A DNA stretch of 64,000 bases, taken from assembly GCA_016466735.1 (NCBI GenBank), contig JAAOED010000004.1:1-64000 (forward strand), read 5' to 3'. The stretch comes from Weissella confusa (GTDB taxonomy: Bacteria; Bacillota; Bacilli; Lactobacillales; Lactobacillaceae). This document shows, piece by piece, positions 63,599 to 64,000 of this stretch. Made by a program: the position numbers and the translations under genes. The first letter of the stretch is position 1. Each line of letters opens with the position of its first letter. Below the pieces are notes generated by a model that ran no database searches, was not told the origin of the DNA, and saw only the letters and a list, made by a program, of their open reading frames with translations.

Positions 63599-64000
63599 CT
63601 ATCCTGGTAGTCCATTCCACATTTTCATCATGTCTTCTGACGACATCATGCGATTATCTTCTGAAGCATTCATGATAGACATCAAACTTTCGTACTCGGT
63701 TTCCTCAACATCATCAACACTCCAGTGCAGATTAACCATGACGTCCTTTTCGAACAGTTCTAAGTCCAAAATGCGGTTATGATATGTGATTACTCGTTCG
63801 CCTGGGCTTGTTCTAAACCCTCTTCATCTGACTCGTTTTGAATGTCCTCAATTTCTTGCTCTGACATTCCCATAATTCGCAAGTTCAATCGTTGAGCCAA
63901 AGCCGTAAGTTCTTCTTGATCCAGCTCTTCCAACTTATCAACTTCGTTAGGCTTCAACTTCAACACATCAACGACATAATCAACGGTTGCTTGTAGGGAG
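63599..64000 (-). CDS. Tail assembly chaperone fusion gpG-T by -1 frameshift (5' end missing)
   Basis: The minus-strand slippery heptamer GGGTTTA (63820-63814) lies in the correct phase (G GGT TTA) 22 bases before the gpG stop codon. A -1 slip here continues as RTSPGERVITYHNRILDLE and ends at 63599, just before the tape measure gene. This is the standard gpG/gpGT arrangement of long-tailed phages; the fusion chaperones tape measure and tail tube assembly. The N-terminal part lies outside the window. Confidence 0.85.
63790..64000 (-). CDS. Tail assembly chaperone gpG (unshifted, 5' partial)
   Basis: In the zero frame, 68 codons in the window encode an acidic helical sequence (LKLKPNEVDKLEELDQEELT at its core), ending at the TAA at 63790-63792. 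No ribosome site precedes the downstream frame, supporting production of the T part only by frameshifting. Confidence 0.85.
   Translation of the reverse strand, partial: SLQATVDYVVDVLKLKPNEVDKLEELDQEELTALAQRLNLRIMGMSEQEIEDIQNESDEEGLEQAQANE

Larger units (their letters stand above)
51432..64000 (-). mobile_element. Siphovirus-type prophage, lysis and tail end (partial)
   Basis: All genes from the tail assembly chaperone (right edge) to the endolysin (51727) run in one direction in standard siphovirus order: chaperone, tape measure, distal tail, tail-associated protein, small proteins, holin, lysin. The lysis end faces the chromosomal GH3 gene, so an attachment site is expected between about 51.43 and 51.62 kb. 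Its exact position cannot be set without the other junction. Head, packaging, replication and integrase genes lie beyond the window. Confidence 0.9.

Noticed and set aside
1..64000. CRISPR arrays, insertion sequences, rRNA genes
   Set aside because: No regularly spaced direct repeats, transposase motifs or rRNA sequence were seen.

Overview
The window looks like a piece of a lactic acid bacterium chromosome, most probably Weissella (W. confusa/W. cibaria type). This is an inference from gene content and order (two-ATPase pst operon, valS-folC with a T-box, rarA-yueI, a menFDHC cluster, the yunD-yutD-yutF block), from strong AGGAGG-type ribosome binding sites and from protein style. No species-level search was possible. 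Almost every gene is on the minus strand; the clear exceptions are the hemolysin-III gene, one tRNA-Lys and one probable small RNA.

Layout. 1-530: no credible protein gene, but two strongly structured stretches, including a roughly 45-bp imperfect inverted repeat. 0.5-9.3 kb: DHA2-type MFS exporter with a DUF4811 partner, an ABC-F ATPase, a paired glycosyltransferase/accessory protein, and folC. 9.3-12.5 kb: valS behind a T-box leader. 12.5-24.4 kb: mixed housekeeping genes (LysE-type exporter, hemolysin III, tRNA-Lys, universal stress protein, a probable 6S RNA next to rarA, yueI, prfC, DUF402 phosphatase, recX) interleaved with small membrane or low-complexity proteins of unknown role. 23.6-28.8 kb: the phosphate operon pstS-pstC-pstA-pstB-pstB-phoU (transcription order), with nested inverted repeats upstream. 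28.8-32.9 kb: GntR regulator with an unrecognised 400-residue partner, nucleoside hydrolase and Gfo/Idh/MocA oxidoreductase, the last pair behind a promoter covered by two cre-like sites. 33-34.7 kb: stand-alone peptide-binding protein. 34.9-39.9 kb: yutF/yutD/yunD-type genes, a phosphoesterase and pepQ. 40-44.8 kb: menF-menD-menH-menC, which would make o-succinylbenzoate. 44.8-51.1 kb: a candidate small RNA, an ABC exporter, an unrecognised two-gene operon and a GH3 glycosidase under a cre site.

From about 51.4 kb to the right edge lies one end of a siphovirus-type prophage, read on the minus strand: tail assembly chaperone with a programmed -1 frameshift, tape measure, distal tail protein, a 1.5-kb-residue-class tail protein with repeated binding-type modules, four small proteins, two small membrane proteins (one an LLH-type holin) and a GH25 endolysin carrying a Sec signal peptide. 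The rest of the phage (integrase, capsid, packaging) lies outside the window.

The least explained signals are the structured left edge, the small RNA at 44.87-45.00 kb, the hairpin that covers the gntR ribosome binding site, and two sets of conserved-looking unknown proteins (28837-30039 and 46961-48832). I did not find a clearly new defence or mobile system.
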